A stretch of DNA of 64,000 bases from Trichoplusia ni (lineage: Eukaryota > Arthropoda > Insecta > Lepidoptera > Noctuidae), in assembly GCF_003590095.1 (NCBI RefSeq), contig NC_039479.1, positions 7,564,001 through 7,628,000 of the forward strand, written 5' to 3'. Shown one piece after another: positions 1 to 9,240 of this stretch. Both the position numbers and the translations under genes were made by a program. The notes under the pieces were generated by a model. That model did not search any database. It was given only the letters and a program-made list of their open reading frames with translations, and had not been told where the DNA came from. Position 1 is the first letter of the stretch, and the number at the start of each line of letters is the position of its first letter.

Positions 1-18
1 CCCTTTCTCCTGCCAGCG

Positions 19-100
19 GATAATTTAACTGGGGAATAACCTTAATTTCCTCAATGGTCAGTATAAATACTCTTCTGCGCATTTGCTCTGTGTCACTTCA
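19..100 (+). promoter_or_regulatory. Compact immune-type promoter of the lebocin-like gene
   Basis: A TATA box (TATAAATA, 62-69) lies about 30 bases upstream of an initiator-like TCACTT (93-98), which puts transcription start near 95 and gives a leader of about 44 bases. Just upstream are a GATA motif (GATAA, 19-23) and a kappaB-like run (GGGGAATAACC, 31-41), about 8 bases apart and roughly 55-75 bases before the start. Adjacent GATA and kappaB sites are a known arrangement in insect antimicrobial peptide promoters driven by Rel factors in fat body. The motifs are visible in the sequence. That they work here is inferred. More upstream sites may lie outside the window. Confidence 0.6.
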
Positions 101-138
101 ATTTTAAGTCGACTAAGTAAATATTGACAACGCTTCAA

Positions 139-1764
139 ATGGTTCTGCATATGCTTTTACTGGCCGCTGTGTCAGTTTCGTTTTTTGAGGTATCGATATG
201 TCATCCTACATACCATCAAAGTATAGAACTACGTACTCGTCGGGGAGCTGATGGTGAACCTCTATGGTTGTATAAAGGTGATAACATAGAACGCGCGCCG
301 TCATCGGGTGATCATCCATTCCTACCGTCATACATTGATGACATCAGACTAGATCCCAACAGGAGGACAGCCCGCAGTCTCAGCACTCCCAGAGCCTCTA
401 GAGGCGAAGGAAGTCGACAGTCCTCTAGCAGGAACACAGGACCAACTCACCCCGGATATAATCGGCGCAATGCAAGAGAAGTTAAGGAGATGGACAGTCA
501 AGAGTCAGTGGCACGTCTTTCTAGAAGTGTTGAGCAGATGGGTGCTATGAGCCAGGAGGCACTTGCTAGCCAAGAGGCACTTGACAGCCAAGAGACACTG
601 ATGCGTGTAGCCAGAAGTGTTGAGCAGATGGGGGCTAAAAGCCAGGAGACACTTTCTAGCCAAGAGGCACTGACAAGACTTGCTAGAAGTGTTGAGCAGA
701 TGAGAGCTATGAGCCAAGAGGCACTGGCCAGCCAAGAGGCACTTGACAGCCAAGAAACACTGATGCGTTTAGCCAGAAGTGTTAAGCAGATGGGGGCTAA
801 AGGCCAGGAGGCACTTGCCAGCCAAAAGGCACTTGACAGCCAAGAGACACTGATGCGTTTAGCCAGAAGTGTTGAGCAGATGGGGGCTAAAAGCCAGGAG
901 GCACTTGCTAGCCAAGAGGCACTTGACAGCCAAGAAACACTGATGCGTGTAGCCAGAAGTGTTGAGCAGATGAGGGCTATGAGCCAAGAGGCACTTGCCA
1001 GCCAAGAGGCACTTGACAGCCAAGAGACACTGATGCGTGTAGCCAGAAGTGTTGAGCAGGTGAGGGCTATGAGCCAGAAGGCCCTTGCCAGCCAAGAGGC
1101 CCTTGACAGCCAAGAGGCACTGATGCGTGTAGCCAGAAGTGTTGAGCAGATGAGGGCTATGAGCCAAGAGGCACTTGCCAGCCAAGAGGCACTGATGCGT
1201 GTAGCCAGAAGTGTTGAGCAGATGAGGGCTATGAGCCAAGAGGCACTTGCCAGCCAAGAGGCACTTGACAGCCAAGAGACACTGATGCGTGTAGCCAGAA
1301 GTGTTGAGCAGGTGAGGGCTATGAGCCAGAAGGCCCTTGCCAGCCAAGAGGCCCTTGACAGCCAAGAGGCACTGATGCGTGTAGCCAGAAGTGTTGAGCA
1401 GATGGGGGCTAAAAGCCAGGAGGCACTTGCTAGCCAAGAGGCACTTGACAGCCAAGAGACACTGATGCGTGTAGCCAGAAGTGTTGAGCAGATGAGGGCT
1501 ATGAGCCAAGAGGCACTTGCCAGCCAAGAGGCACTGATGCGTGTAGCCAGAAGTGTTGAGCAGATGGGGGCTATGAGCCAGGAGGCACTTGCTAGCCAAG
1601 AGGCGCTGACAAGACTTGCCAGAAGTGTTGAGCAAATGGGGGCTATGAGCCAAGAGACACTTGCCAGCCAAGAGGCACTTGGCAGCCAAGAAACACTGAT
1701 GCGTGAAGCCAGGAGTGTGGAGCAACTCACTTCGAAAAGCAAAGAACATCTTGAAAGCAAATAA
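139..1764 (+). CDS. Lebocin-related secreted precursor with 14 RxxR-delimited repeat peptides
   Basis: Secreted precursor of the lepidopteran lebocin family, normally made in fat body and hemocytes and cut by furin-like convertases. The frame has a stop at 118-120, and the first ATG is at 139 (a second at 151), giving 541 residues. Residues 1-21 form a signal peptide with an LLLAAV core and likely cleavage after VSIC. Residues 40-76 carry the lebocin N-terminal signature (EPLWLYKGDN, RAPSSGDHPFLPS, DDIRLDPNRR). RxxR sites follow at 32-35, 76-79, 85-88, 110-113 and 126-129. Residues 130-525 are 14 repeats of the type SVEQMRAMSQEALASQEALD plus a tail ending in RVAR, RLAR or REAR. The last 16 residues are a partial unit. 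The proline-rich O-glycosylated lebocin peptide of the silkworm protein is absent, and the repeats are acidic. There is no intron and no frameshift. I am sure of the family and less sure that the repeats are antimicrobial. Confidence 0.9.
   Translation: MVLHMLLLAAVSVSFFEVSICHPTYHQSIELRTRRGADGEPLWLYKGDNIERAPSSGDHPFLPSYIDDIRLDPNRRTARSLSTPRASRGEGSRQSSSRNTGPTHPGYNRRNAREVKEMDSQESVARLSRSVEQMGAMSQEALASQEALDSQETLMRVARSVEQMGAKSQETLSSQEALTRLARSVEQMRAMSQEALASQEALDSQETLMRLARSVKQMGAKGQEALASQKALDSQETLMRLARSVEQMGAKSQEALASQEALDSQETLMRVARSVEQMRAMSQEALASQEALDSQETLMRVARSVEQVRAMSQKALASQEALDSQEALMRVARSVEQMRAMSQEALASQEALMRVARSVEQMRAMSQEALASQEALDSQETLMRVARSVEQVRAMSQKALASQEALDSQEALMRVARSVEQMGAKSQEALASQEALDSQETLMRVARSVEQMRAMSQEALASQEALMRVARSVEQMGAMSQEALASQEALTRLARSVEQMGAMSQETLASQEALGSQETLMREARSVEQLTSKSKEHLESK
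526..1761 (+). repeat. Coding tandem array, 14 full units plus one partial
   Basis: Units start at 526, 616, 688, 778, 868, 958, 1048, 1138, 1210, 1300, 1390, 1480, 1552 and 1624, with a partial at 1714. Ten are 90 bases (30 residues) and four are 72 bases (24 residues). The short ones (units 2, 8, 12, 13) lack one SQEALD-like hexapeptide, so the unit is itself built from 18-base modules. Every unit starts SVEQ or SVKQ and ends RxAR. All length changes keep the frame. Confidence 0.95.
958..1389 (+). repeat. Higher-order duplication inside the lebocin repeat array
   Basis: Units 6-7 (958-1137) and units 9-10 (1210-1389) look identical base for base over 180 bases by eye, including the distinctive VRAMSQKAL variant. 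Unit 8 matches unit 12, and unit 5 matches unit 11 at protein level. This is what recent unequal crossing-over or slippage would leave. Confidence 0.8.
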
Positions 1765-1950
1765 ATGCTGCTATCAGTTGAGAGGTTGAAAAAAATTATT
1801 AGACTAGTCCAGGTTCTTTTCTTGGTTTTCTTTGCACCTACTTTCATCTTTCACTTTAAATTATCCTTGTTAAATTGTGTAAATCGAGAATTAAGGCCCT
1901 ACTGTTGTCGTTTTGTTTTTCCTAATTCAATCTTGAAAAGTTCATTAAAA

Positions 1951-1956
1951 AATAAA
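1951..1956 (+). terminator. Poly(A) signal of the lebocin-like gene
   Basis: AATAAA lies 187 bases after the stop and is followed by T-rich and GT-rich sequence (1963-2010), as expected downstream of a cleavage site. Another AATAAA at 1760-1765 overlaps the stop codon and is less likely to be used. Confidence 0.6.
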
Positions 1957-2098
1957 TTCCTAATGTGATGAAGTTATTTTTTTTACAAGTTGTTTGTTTA
2001 TCCTGTCCTTTTGTCTATAATTAAATCTTGCACGTTTTTGAGCAACATTTTGTTTTCCCGTATAGCTATGTATTATAAATACTGGAAAATATATACAT

Positions 2099-2372
2099 AC
2101 TAGCTGACCCAGCAAAAATTGTAGTGCCGAATATATTTTTTTCTAGTTATTTTTAATGCCACATTATAAAAAAAATGAAAACAATCCATTTCGTCCAAAA
2201 GTTATTATTTTTAGTGTGAGCAACCCTTATCACTTAGGGGTATGAAAAATAGATGTTGTTCTATTCTCAGACCTACCCAATATGTATATAAAATTTCATA
2301 AAAATCGGTCGAACCGTTTCGGAGGAGTACAGTAACTAACATCGTGACACGGGAATTTTATATATTAGAAGA
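2099..2372 (+). repeat. Interspersed repeat, CTAGCTGACCC family
   Basis: Opens with ACTAGCTGACCCAGCAAAA and closes with a block reading AAATTTCATAAAAATCGGTC, then CCGTTTCGGAGGAGT, then GGGAATTTTATATATTAGA. I recognise this head and tail as a common lepidopteran non-LTR or SINE-like repeat. It has no coding content. A second head-only fragment (TAGCTGACCCG) lies near 41960. Confidence 0.65.
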
Positions 2373-2589
2373 AGATTACTTATATATGTATGTATATATT
2401 TTTTAGAACTCTTTATACAATTTTATATTGAAACATATTTCACGAGTACGTTTAGGTACCTATCTATTTACTTCAAAAGATTTTTTATGTTTGTGACCCA
2501 ACATTCTACATTCCCTGGGTAGGATAACTTTTATTCGAAAATAAGTCTTTTGTCTGTCAAACAAGGCATAAAGGAAAGTCTACTCATTA

Positions 2590-2790
2590 TTGAAGAGCGA
2601 TTCCAAGGACGGACATCTTGAGAGTCATCTTCAGTCACACCAACTGAAGTGGCATCGAAGCGGATACGATTTCTGGGAACCTACCGCCACCTGTTAAAGT
2701 GATATTATTAGAGTTGTAAGAAAGGGACGCCGCTCTACGCTGTGTAGTGCGCTGTCCCGTTTCCTCACTTTCACTACTAAATTAACATTC
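2590..2790 (+). repeat. Short repeat with TACGCTGTGTAGTGCGCTG core
   Basis: The core at 2736-2754 recurs at 47836-47854 and, more diverged, near 29030-29060, where the copies continue into CCACAACTGC(T/A)ACAGTTTTATTT. It is a dispersed lepidopteran repeat of unknown class, and its borders are uncertain. Confidence 0.4.
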
Positions 2791-2904
2791 CTTGACAAGT
2801 TTGTGGTATTCCCTTTATGTTTAATTGTTGAGTGTTGTGCAACATTTCATTGCGGCGTGTACAAAAAGTTTACTTGCAATGTGGGAAGAAGTATTGTTAT
2901 GGAG

Positions 2905-3270
2905 GGAATAGAAATCTGAGGGCACGGCAGTGCCCCTGCCAAGTCTCGAGCAAAACGGGCACGGCCGTACCATCTTTTCTCGAAGCGATTCGCGGCTGTT
3001 TCGCCCCCCTGTATCTTCGACGTGGACAAAGCTAGGAGTTTAGCTTTTCGGGGAATAATAGTAGGCATTAGAACAAGCTTAAGTTCGAAATTACATGCCA
3101 ATTGAATTAATGGTTTAGGAGTTACGGTCGATCAAAGTTACACCATTTTGTCACTCACTGACTCACTGACAGATCATCAAAAATCTAAGGTACTTCTAGC
3201 AGACTTAGAAACTTCAAATTTTGCACCAAGATAGGTCCTTAGCCACATATAAAGGAAAAATTATAAAACC
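2905..3270 (+). repeat. GC-headed interspersed repeat (AGTGCCCCxGCCAAG family)
   Basis: A GC-rich head (GGCACGGCAGTGCCCCTGCC, then a TTTTCTCGAAGCG block) leads into an AT-rich tail with a TCACTCACTGACTCACTGAC run and AAATCTAAGGTACTTCTAGC. The head recurs in reverse at 15857-15955. The 67- and 84-residue frames here are products of the repeat, not genes. Confidence 0.55.
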
Positions 3271-3309
3271 ATTAAAAAATAATATGCCATAGAAAACAAT
3301 TTTATATTT

Positions 3310-3929
3310 GCGGTTTGGCAAGAACATTATGTATGGATTTTGACTGCATTGTTAACTTTGTTCGTTGTTTAAGTACCTATTCAATTGGATGAATACATAC
3401 ATAGAATAGAAAAGAATAATATAAATGTAATACACAGACTATCATTAATACAAATTAATACATAAAATTCATAATTCATTAAATTAATAAAGCTAAAACT
3501 CCATTGTATTGCGATAAATATTGTATGCGCGCTCGATAGATGGCGTTGTACGTGTCTGAATCGCGCTATGGTTTCGTTACAAAGCGCAGTCTAAGTAGTA
3601 CTTCAGAATAATTCGACAATTTTCATTTGATAGCGCCACCTGTCTATGAAAAACCATTTCGAAACTAAAAAATATTGTAGTGATAATTGATATTCGGAGA
3701 ACTTTACGTGTTATTTAGTTTAGTTTAGCTATAGTTTGTAAGTTAGTAGATATATATATGCATATATATATAAGTTTAAGCTTGTTTACATTAGAAGTAA
3801 CGAAGTCTCAGAGAAGAAACAAAAGAGATAGAGATAGAGAATGGGTTCTAAGCAAAGCAGTAGCTGAAGTCCTAGAAATTATGACACCTAAAAAAAAAGA
3901 AAGAAATACACTTACAAAAAATAAATGAG
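3310..3929. other. AT-rich non-coding stretch
   Basis: I see no gene. It holds a short TA-rich microsatellite (about 3748-3770) and purine runs near 3810-3910. Confidence 0.5.
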
Positions 3930-4625
3930 ATCCCACCAAAAACATTAAATGTAAAAAAATGCCAAGTCTCTCGATGCAGTCTTTCCATCGTAAAAAGTTT
4001 TGAGATCTCATAGAAGCCAAGTCCTATTCAAAATATTTTGTAGTTATAAATCAACATTTAGTAATTGTATCAATAGTTTTCTTTATATTATAATTATAGT
4101 GACTTGGCAATGAGCACAAATTAAAAGCTGCTTGATGCCTGGAATTATGTGCAAATGTTACTGACGAGACCAGTGATCAGATTATTTGTTATGTGTGAAT
4201 CATGATGGTCACTACCGACTACATGCTCCAATACAATAATTAAGAATACCTTACGGGCCATCGCTTTATGAAAGTAAATGAATCGAGAGTACACTAAGAC
4301 TGACTGCCGTTGCCGAAATTCGGTTGGGACGACACGGATAAACCAAAAGAAAATTAATTTTGTGATATTAATGTTTACGCGTGCGGTGTGTGTAACTTTC
4401 AACTCCTACAAATATGCCGTTTTATTTGTTTCTTCTTGTGCTCATTGCCAAGTCACTATAATTATAATATAAAGAAAACTATTGATACAATTACTAAATG
4501 TTGATTTATAACTACAAAATATTTTGAATAGGACTTGGCTTCTATGAGATCTCAAAACTTTTTACGATGGAAAGACTGCATCGAGAGACTTGGCATTTTT
4601 TTACATTTAATGTTTTTGGTGGGAT
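3930..4625. repeat. Perfect 190-bp inverted repeat with 316-bp spacer
   Basis: The left arm (3930-4119) and right arm (4436-4625) appear to be exact reverse complements. The right arm ends in the complement of ATCCCACCAAAAACATTA, with which the left arm starts. The spacer 4120-4435 is unique sequence with no convincing open frame. A transcript would fold into a long, fully paired hairpin. The same short frame (SMRSQNFLRWKDCIERLG) appears in both arms but starts at TTG and is not a gene. Confidence 0.9.
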
Positions 4626-4637
4626 ACATCATTTCTA

Positions 4638-4760
4638 AAAATGTAGACTATCTAGCTATTACGGTTTATAAGATACAGCCTGATGACCGGCTCACAGACA
4701 GACAGCGGGCCAGTAGGCATAGGAATTTTTATCCTATTGGTACTTTAAATCCTTTTGCTT
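4638..4760 (+). repeat. Fragment of the CCGGCCAAGTGCGAGTCGG repeat family
   Basis: Carries the internal block CTAGCTATTACGGTTTATAA, then GATACAGCCTG and CAGACAGACAGCGG. It directly follows the right arm of the inverted repeat. Other pieces of this family are at 9241-9500, 21440-21575, 25725-25800, 32815-32960, 33700-33766, 51935-52010 and 55833-56118. Confidence 0.5.
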
Positions 4761-5062
4761 TTCTCCTCTCTGCAACCTTTCTGCCTGGACCCAAATGGTC
4801 TACAGATGTTATCAATTTATTTTGTCCATTTTTTTTTAAGTTAATCTTATGTATTCGGATTTTTTAATACGATTTGTAACAATGAAGGTGGTTCGATGCC
4901 ACTTTTTTCACAAACTTATTTGTACATTATGATATTATTTATACCTATAGTACCTACATTATGCCCCAACATTGTTTCTACTGCCTAGCAGTGGTACTCA
5001 TGTAGACTCGTACTATGTTCTTCGATATTATTCACAACATATTCTTAGAAGAAAAAACTTTA

Positions 5063-5393
5063 TATCATCATCGACCTAGCCTTTTCCAACTATGTTGGGG
5101 TCGGCTACCAGTCAAACCGGTTTCAGCTAAGTACCAGTGTTTTACAAGGAGCGACTGCCTATCTGACCTCCTCAACCCAGTTACCTAGGCAACACGATAC
5201 CAGTTGGTAAGACTGGCCGTCAGACTTCAAGCTTCTGACTACCTGTAACGACTGTCAAAGGTGTAGGAATAACAGCCAGGACCCACAATTTAACGTTCCT
5301 TCCGAAACACGGAGGAACTCGTTATGAAAAAGATGGTCACCCATCTACGGACCAACCGCGTCAAGCATAGCTTAACCTGTGATCGAATCACTT
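5063..5393 (+). repeat. Interspersed repeat, CATCATCGxCCTAGCC / AACTATGTTGGGGTCGG family
   Basis: A near full-length copy running from CATCATCGACCTAGCCTTTT through GTACCAGTGTTTTACAAGGA and CACGGAGGAACTCGT to AGCTTAACCTGTGATCG. Three more copies lie in this window at 46411-46588 (+, internally deleted), 48480-48823 (-) and 60824-61146 (+). It is widespread in moths. I do not know its class. Confidence 0.65.
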
Positions 5394-5416
5394 ATGGTAG
5401 TTATTAGAACACAGTG

Positions 5417-5566
5417 TAAGGGGCCCATTTAGACGATGCGAGAAATATTGTGCAAGTTGTAATACATTGCTGGCGATCACATATCACGTTAGATACCCGA
5501 GCTGGACGACTGCACAATGTATTGCAACGTGCATGGTATTTCTAGAATCGTCTAAATGGACCCTTA
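5417..5566. mobile_element. 150-bp MITE with about 30-bp terminal inverted repeats
   Basis: The left end TAAGGGGCCCATTTAGACGA pairs with the right end, whose complement reads TAAGGGTCCATTTAGACGAT. Both continue into AGAAATA. An inner inverted pair (TTGTAATACATTG and CAATGTATTGCAA) extends the fold. It has no coding capacity. Target-site duplication is unclear. Confidence 0.65.
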
Positions 5567-5828
5567 GATTGCAAGTGAATTAACTACACACCTATTTTGC
5601 TAGCTCAATACGTTTTGTATTCCACGTATTTAATAGCATTAATATTGTTTTATACGTTTGCAATTTTTACGACAACGGTCATGTTCGAAGGATACGAGTC
5701 GAGATCTTGTTCTGGTTCATCGTGAATAATTCATGAGGGTTAAACGGACAAGACCCTCAGCGATCTTACAAGATATACGTTGATAACAATGAATTTGAAA
5801 TAACGTTTTTAAAAATTATATTATTACA

Positions 5829-6116
5829 CTAGCTGCTGCCCGCGACGTCGTCCGCGTGGTTTAAGTTAAAAGTTATGATTTATACCCGCCTTGTTTTTTT
5901 TTACACATTTTCCATTGTATCTTCGCTTCCATTAGTCGCAGTGTGATGGTATATAGCCTAAAACCTTCCCCGATGAATGGTCTATTCAACACAATATTTT
6001 TTCAATTCGAACCAGTAGTTCTTGAGATTAGCGCGTTCAAACAAACAAACTCTTCAGCTTTATACATATATTAGTATATTAGTATAGAGTATAGATATAT
6101 TAGTATAGATGTTGTT
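5829..6116 (+). repeat. Interspersed repeat, CTAGCTGTTGCCCGCGAC family, copy 1
   Basis: The head is CTAGCTGCTGCCCGCGACGT and the body includes ATTAGTCGCAGTGTGATGG. The tail is AGATTAGCGCGTTCAAACAA, then CTCTTCAGCTTTATA and repeated ATTAGTATA. Sister copies, all on the plus strand, are at 19305, 26256, 29461 and 43943. It is probably the 3' part of an RTE-like element, or a SINE mobilised by one. Confidence 0.65.
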
Positions 6117-7221
6117 TTGTGCACTGAAAGTTGTGACTTTTTTTTTTGAGAACACTGGACTATTCTTAACATATTATCCACCTACATAGCGATTTAAAAG
6201 TAAACGTCGTGTGTAATCACAGTTTTCAGTTTGCAGCACAAAGTCTGGCATGTAGGTAATCACTGTAATTATTTACCAACTATTGTGTGCTGCACATAAT
6301 GCCACACACTGATTTCAGTTCAATGAATAGTGAGGCTATTAAAATTTGAGGCTTCCAAAAGTTGCAAATTTTCTGGTATTTTCTTTATAGTATTGTCTTG
6401 CTAGAATCTTAAAGACTTATTTTGAAAAAGATCGAAACCTAGTTGTATAGATTATGAACATTTTTATTTCTTTCAATCATGCTGTTATAACAACAAGAGA
6501 TAGGAATGCAAAAAGAGATCAAGCAATTTGATTGTTATATTTGTGTCTAGCTCGCACTTGACCGGATTTTTTTATACATATCTTTGTTGTCACCCGCGTT
6601 ATAGCTAAAGCTAATAAATAAGCCTTCAGGTACAATATAAAATCCTTTGACACAATATTTACTTACCCGCACTTATTCCAAGAAACGCGTTATGAAAAGC
6701 CCTGTACATAACTTTTCCTTTTGAATAATTGACGAAAACGTGACGAAGTCTTACTCCGAATCTTAATTTAGGTTTCGCTTATTTGGTCCTTTTTTATGTA
6801 GTTACATGTTTGGTTAAAATTCTAAGTAAGTTTTTGGTGGTTGCAGTATTAATGGGGTTGGTGTTAAAGGAGCGAGAATTTCCCTGTAGTTAGTGGTTTT
6901 CGCTACGACAAAATGCTTAGCTTCAGCGTTCACGATGGAAATTTCATGCCCTCCCTTCTATTTAGCTTCGGCTAGGTACCGTTTAATATTATGTAACAAA
7001 GGCTGCATTTTAATCGAGTTTATTTTAAGGTTGTTGCTACCGTTTTTATCGAATTGTGAAGCGAATTATATTGGTAATGATGAAAATGGCTATTAACTCC
7101 TCAAATCTTAATAAATATAAATTACGTGTCACTTTCCCGATTTACTTCATATTTGGACAGCAGTGTGCAGCTTGATCCAAGCGGCAATATTATGTTCTTA
7201 CAAATTGTTTATTTATTACCT
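6117..7221. other. Non-coding stretch
   Basis: I see no gene. It contains a reverse fragment (CTCGCACTTGACCGGATTTT, about 6551-6570) of the CCGGCCAAGTGCGAGT family. The 67-residue frame at 6893 starts at a non-ATG codon and has no features. Confidence 0.5.
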
Positions 7222-7225
7222 ATTA

Positions 7226-7253
7226 CGCGGACGAAGTCGCGGGCAACATCTAG
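7226..7253 (-). repeat. Head-only fragment of the CTAGATGTTGCCCGCGAC family
   Basis: The reverse complement reads CTAGATGTTGCCCGCGACTT followed by CGTCCGCG, matching the head of the five longer copies. It is the only copy of this subfamily seen in reverse. Confidence 0.55.
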
Positions 7254-7502
7254 ATTATTTATATTTTAGATTTCTGTGTGAACAAGAATCCAGTATTCCG
7301 TTGCGTAAGTATTAATAATATAAGTAGGTACATCAAATGACTATGATTTATTTGCTAAGTAATAGTATGTTTGACCTCATCGAGTGACCTTATTGACATC
7401 ATTAATATTGTTATGTTTCAGACACTAATTAACACGGGCTTGCCTAAGTAAATCGTGTGATAAACAATTAATTACTTATCAATAGACTGTTACAATAACT
7501 GC

Positions 7503-7702
7503 CCAGATAGACGAGTGGTTGAGGTCAACGCGTCAAACCCACTGCGAGCGACGTGCAGAGGTCTGCTGCGATCTCCGCATATGACAAGCGTTTGAGTGAT
7601 CAACGAATTTTCTGAGTCTAGCTGTTTTTGAGCATGTGACTTGAATGTTTGTGCAATCCCTCGCGACCCAAGGATTCAATTCCTCAGTAAGTAAGTAAGT
7701 AA
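7503..7702 (+). mobile_element. tRNA-derived SINE, GAGTGGTTGAGGTC family
   Basis: The head carries a Pol III A-box-like TAGACGAGTGG (one mismatch) followed by TTGAGGTCAACGCG and CACTGCGAGCGACGTGCAG. It ends in a (GTAA)n run. Related copies are at 36140, 47190 (+) and 37562 (-). Confidence 0.6.
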
Positions 7703-9240
7703 AAACCCAAAAAACTAATACAAATTATTCACTAAAATTTTGTATTTTCCATAGCTGTGTATCAAATGAACACAATTAAACTATTTAATTTTAAACACGA
7801 TGAAGTATTAAGCAAATATAGGATAAATAATGTTTTTGCCAGTCGAAAATCAACAAATCCTAAATGAACCGAAATATTAATTAATAGTACGTTTCAACAA
7901 ATTCCTAAACGAAATATGTTTCAATCTGTTCACGCTGAGTAAACTTGGACAAAACCCAATATGTTATTTAATAGATTTTCACGCTAATTAATAACAAACT
8001 AATTAATGGATGTCCGCACCAGATACATCTAAAAACAATGTCCGTAATGAACCTATGCGTACGTCATTTATTTAATGATTGTTTGCCAAATAGATTTATG
8101 TATGAGACGAATGCAAACACAATTTATAAACGAGTACTTACATCACTATCAATGTTCAAATATTGAAATGTTCGAGAGTTGCGTTTGCTCCTGAAACTGA
8201 TTTGGCTTCGATTCGGTTCCGGTAACCAAAATTCAGTAGCGATCCAGTGTTCAGTGTAGGTCACACTCGTGCCGCTTCACGATTCAGAGCTAGTTGCGGA
8301 TCTAAAATATACTCTCCTTATGGGTAAGGCCTCTTTGGGTTGGAAGTTGGTAGTCTCTGATTCTTACTGTCTAAACCTGCACCGTCGTTAAACTTCTCTC
8401 GCATTTAGGCCGGTACATGGCAATGCGTAGCAATTCTTCATGCATAGACTACGGGGCACCATCGGCGAATAGGGGCTTAGCTTTTTTTTGAAGACTGATG
8501 TGTACAATGTGTCAGCCTCTCTGCGTTGTACTGGAACCACAGATAATTCACGAAGTATACACCACGTTGAGAATGAATAGATGAACTACGAAGTCCGTTT
8601 CAATACGATTCCTTTCGCCAAGTCTTCATCAAGGTTATCATAACATGGCCTAATTAGTTGTCCAGTAAAAAATATACACTAACAAAATATATGAACGCCA
8701 TGTTAACTTTTTAAAAGAAACTTAATAAGCTGCAAGTGCGATCGTGACTTGCACCAAGTACCCCCAACCGCATTTGAGCGGTGAAACTTTATCCATAATA
8801 ACGCCTCATGTCAGTGACATAAAGATTACTTTCGTATGTAGTTTTCGCCTCACACGTGCGCGCGACTGTACGAAAGTTTTTCTTGTTAGTAGGTGCAAGT
8901 TTTCTTGTTAATCCACTGGGTTGAGTTAACTTAATATGCTTGCGATAATGGTATGTCGTTACTTTTATACTAATTAACGGTATAAAAGTTGATGATCCTT
9001 CCCTTGCAGTTTTTAATAGAAACCTGCGTAATATTCGCTTAGAGTTATTTATTTTGTGAATTGATAAATGATAGCGAAAATTGTTTTAAGAAATGAGAAA
9101 TGTTTACTATAGAGTCCACCTCTAGAAAAAAAAACTACCATAGAATCCATAGCTTATCCTATTCTATATTAATGTATTCCATAAAAAAAATGTTTCTAAA
9201 TTATATTTTTCATAATTAAACAATTACACATGTATATTGA
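7703..9240. other. Non-coding stretch
   Basis: Nothing I can identify: AT-rich, no long frame, and a slightly GC-richer patch at 8190-8480 without coding signal. Confidence 0.45.

Noticed and set aside
124..138. Start of the lebocin frame at the TTG at 124
   Set aside because: TTG is not an expected start in an insect gene. The first in-frame ATG is at 139 and a stop precedes at 118-120.
498..1847. 449-residue antisense open frame (and a 296-residue one at 859-1749) across the lebocin repeats
   Set aside because: Open only because the 18-base module has no stop in those frames. Composition is extreme (Ser/Leu/Trp/Ala), no domain is visible, and the sense frame explains the sequence.
4535..4867. 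110-residue frame covering the right arm of the inverted repeat
   Set aside because: Opens at TTG, and its first part is duplicated in the other arm. The rest lies in a dispersed repeat.
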